From Nanobdellota archaeon (GTDB lineage Archaea > Nanobdellota > Nanobdellia > Woesearchaeales > GW2011-AR9): a stretch of DNA of 7,253 nt. A program made the position numbers and the translations under genes. Within the stretch, counting starts at the first letter, position 1, and every line of letters begins with the position of its first letter. The notes beneath the pieces were generated by a model. It was not told the DNA's origin, did no database searches, and saw nothing but the letters and a program-made list of their open reading frames with translations. This document shows positions 6,579 to 7,253 of this stretch, piece by piece. The DNA is taken from NCBI GenBank assembly GCA_030695605.1, contig JAUYQE010000127.1, forward strand, positions 1-7,253. The letters run 5' to 3'.

Positions 6579-6634
6579 CAAAGGGGTTCCCCCTTTGAGC
6601 GTACTTGGGCTATTCGAACCGGGGATTAACGCCT

Positions 6635-6649
6635 TACTTCTCTGATGAG
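6635..6649 (-). other. tRNA-Val intron 2 (15 nt, canonical position 37/38)
   Basis: The outer helix is the anticodon stem. The central helix is CTTA (6655-6652) with GAAG (6640-6637), three pairs plus an A-G mismatch. The bulges are CA|C and TA|A, cut after the second base. A minimal inner TC/GA stem closes an ATCA loop. Splicing gives the loop CTTACAA. Confidence 0.9.
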
Positions 6650-6666
6650 TGTAAGGGCGCTGTCAT

Positions 6667-6684
6667 GTGCGGTCTTTAAAAGAT
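6667..6684 (-). other. tRNA-Val intron 1 (18 nt, D loop, after position 20a)
   Basis: The bulge-helix-bulge is nearly ideal. The central helix is GCGG (6690-6687) with CCGC (6672-6669), four perfect pairs. The 3-nt bulges are CT|A (6686-6684) and AC|A (6668-6666), each cut after the second base. The inner helix is TCT/AGA with loop TTTAA, and the D stem GTC/GAC lies outside. Removal restores the D loop AGCGGCTA and D stem. Confidence 0.9.
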
Positions 6685-6729
6685 AGCCGCTAGACCACAG
6701 GCCCATTCGGGCATTAGATTGGGCTGGTC

Positions 6730-6738
6730 TTTTAAATA
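6730..6738 (-). promoter_or_regulatory. TATA box of the tRNA-Val gene
   Basis: TATTTAAAA on the minus strand, preceded by the purine-rich GTGAAAA, is centred about 30 nt before tRNA base G1 (6704), predicting a transcript start near 6708 and a leader of only a few bases. Confidence 0.75.
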
Positions 6739-6766
6739 TTTTCACCCGAAAAAGCTCAGTCAGGAA

Positions 6767-6805
6767 TTTGTCGGGGGGTTGACCAAAGGGAAACCCCTCT
6801 TGAAA
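6767..6805 (+). repeat. Hairpin repeat, copy B (intergenic)
   Basis: This unit aligns without gaps to 6493-6531 at 33 of 39 positions. Its stem (6773-6780 with 6792-6799) keeps 8 pairs, one T-A of copy A being G-T here. Inside the loop a G-C pair of copy A is C-G here, a compensatory change. Both copies end in CTTGAAA. Confidence 0.75.
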
Positions 6806-6815
6806 GAATTTGATC

Positions 6816-6840
6816 CAAACTTTTGCTTGCCAAAAGTTTG
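6816..6840. repeat. Perfect 10-bp inverted repeat
   Basis: CAAACTTTTG (6816-6825) and CAAAAGTTTG (6831-6840) are perfectly complementary around the loop CTTGC. It is flanked by a second 10-bp inverted repeat, AAAGAATTTG (6803-6812) with CAAATTCTTT (6877-6886), whose right arm runs into the TATA box of the methyltransferase gene. Its position after copy B parallels the hairpin at 6544-6578 after copy A. Confidence 0.75.
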
Positions 6841-6883
6841 CGCGAAGACACACAGGCCCAGAGCAAAAGAAAGGGGCAAATTC

Positions 6884-6892
6884 TTTATAAAT
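6884..6892 (+). promoter_or_regulatory. TATA box of the methyltransferase gene
   Basis: TTTATAAAT is centred 26 nt before the ATG at 6914, predicting a leaderless message. A GGAAGG at 6905-6910 is also close enough to serve as a ribosome-binding site if transcription starts earlier. Confidence 0.7.
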
Positions 6893-6913
6893 CTTAGCGG
6901 TGTCGGAAGGAAA

Positions 6914-7253
6914 ATGGCAGTCTACGAACCCGCTGAAGACTCTTTTCTCCTGCAGAGATGGGTAAAAGAACATGCTCTCGGCCGCGTGCTGGACATGGGC
7001 ACCGGATCTGGTATTCAGGCTTTTGCCGCTGCGGCTTCACCCCGGGTACGAGAAGTCTTGGCCGTCGATATCGATAAAGAGACCATTGCGCAGCTTCGGC
7101 AGAAAATCGCCAAAGAGAAGATTGCCGCAAAGAAGATTAAAGCTTTGCAGAGCGACCTATTTGAGCATATCGCAGGGAAATTTGACACTATTCTCTTTAA
7201 TCCGCCGTATCTCCCGCAAGATCCGGGCATTGAAGATCATACGATTTACGGCG
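6914..7253 (+). CDS. HemK/PrmC-type (Mtq2/HemK2-like) glutamine methyltransferase, 5' part
   Basis: The ORF runs off the window, leaving 113 residues. It opens with YEPAEDSFLL (4-13), the hallmark start of archaeal/eukaryotic HemK2-type enzymes. The SAM-binding motif I LDMGTGSG (26-33) follows, then the acidic motif II VDIDKE (51-56) and the catalytic NPPY (96-99) in ILFNPPYLP. NPPY binds the amide nitrogen of the substrate. By family, enzymes like this methylate the glutamine of the GGQ motif in release factor aRF1/eRF1 from S-adenosylmethionine; the substrate is inferred, not shown. The ATG at 6914 is supported by the TATA spacing and by the family N-terminus. The C-terminal half, which helps set substrate choice, is not visible. 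Confidence 0.9.
   Translation, partial: MAVYEPAEDSFLLQRWVKEHALGRVLDMGTGSGIQAFAAAASPRVREVLAVDIDKETIAQLRQKIAKEKIAAKKIKALQSDLFEHIAGKFDTILFNPPYLPQDPGIEDHTIYG

Larger units (their letters stand above)
6467..6612 (-). other. tRNA-Val intron 3 (146 nt, T loop, position 59/60)
   Basis: The central helix is TTCG (6618-6615, T-loop bases 54-57) with CGAA (6472-6469). The bulges are AA|T (6614-6612) and AG|T (6468-6466), and the outer helix is the T stem CCCGG/CCGGG. The inner helix next to the bulge is weak (only two G-C pairs after an A-A mismatch). The intron body is almost entirely hairpins (6499-6525, 6544-6578, 6579-6597) and encodes no endonuclease. Confidence 0.9.
6453..6704 (-). tRNA. tRNA-Val (anticodon UAC) interrupted by three introns
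   Basis: Four exons (6704-6685, 6666-6650, 6634-6613, 6466-6453) join into a 73-nt tRNA. The acceptor stem GGGCCTG/CAGGCCC is 7 perfect pairs and the T stem CCCGG/CCGGG 5 perfect pairs. The anticodon stem GCGCC/GGCGT has 5 pairs including one G-T, around the loop CTTACAA with anticodon TAC. The D arm is GTC/GAC with T13-T22 unpaired. Invariant residues T8, A14, G15-C48, G18, G19, A21, T33, T54-T55-C56 and A58 are all present, and A73 is the discriminator; CCA is not encoded. Box A (TGGTCTAGCGG) is intact, but the T arm is interrupted, so ordinary tRNA finders would likely miss the gene. A TATA box lies at the correct spacing. The pairing across 250 bases makes the call very strong. Confidence 0.96.

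Noticed and set aside
6600..6704. Contiguous tRNA ending at AGCCC near 6607
   Set aside because: It gives only four acceptor pairs and no T stem; the exon at 6466-6453 gives seven acceptor and five T-stem pairs, so the three-intron model is far better.
6626..6973. Minus-strand ORF across the tRNA and the methyltransferase start
   Set aside because: It overlaps the tRNA, repeats and a well-supported plus-strand gene, and has no recognisable domain.

Overview
The window is archaeal. It carries a eukaryote/archaea-type ribosomal protein (S8e), a membrane-anchored LonB protease, an archaeal-type ScpA kleisin, a tRNA gene interrupted by bulge-helix-bulge (BHB) introns, and TATA boxes centred about 26-27 nt upstream of ATG codons (leaderless-type promoters). 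Compact intergenic spacing, the K/E-rich tail of the PKD protein and the odd tRNA introns would suit a DPANN-like lineage, but that placement is inference; the window does not fix the phylum.

Layout. 1-416 holds no convincing gene but several strong inverted repeats. 417-4233 is a minus-strand cluster transcribed as lonB N-part, lonB C-part, then rps8e, with overlaps or gaps of only a few bases. 4234-4390 is the lonB leader. scpA (4391-5137, minus) and a secreted/membrane PKD-domain protein (5251-6447, plus) diverge from a shared 113-bp promoter region. Five bases after the PKD stop codon, on the opposite strand, ends an intron-rich tRNA-Val(UAC) gene (6453-6704). The window closes with the 5' part of a HemK/PrmC-type methyltransferase gene (from 6914, cut by the window end).

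Two items stand out. (1) LonB is encoded as two ORFs that overlap by ATGA, and the break lies inside an intein of about 512 residues, exactly between its endonuclease part and a 39-residue C-terminal piece. Joining the exteins gives a normal 631-residue LonB with the family motif HDPFQ-SGGLGTP restored. This is either a natural tandem split intein or a one-base frameshift in a contiguous intein. (2) The tRNA-Val becomes a perfect 73-nt cloverleaf only when three introns are removed: 18 nt in the D loop, 15 nt at the canonical 37/38 site, and 146 nt inside the T loop at 59/60. Each junction fits a BHB.

The 146-nt intron also contains one copy of a small hairpin repeat that recurs at 6767-6805 and, as a diverged core, at 270-293, with compensatory base changes. 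The LonB/S8e cluster joins protein quality control to translation; ScpA acts in chromosome organisation; the end methyltransferase probably modifies a translation factor.
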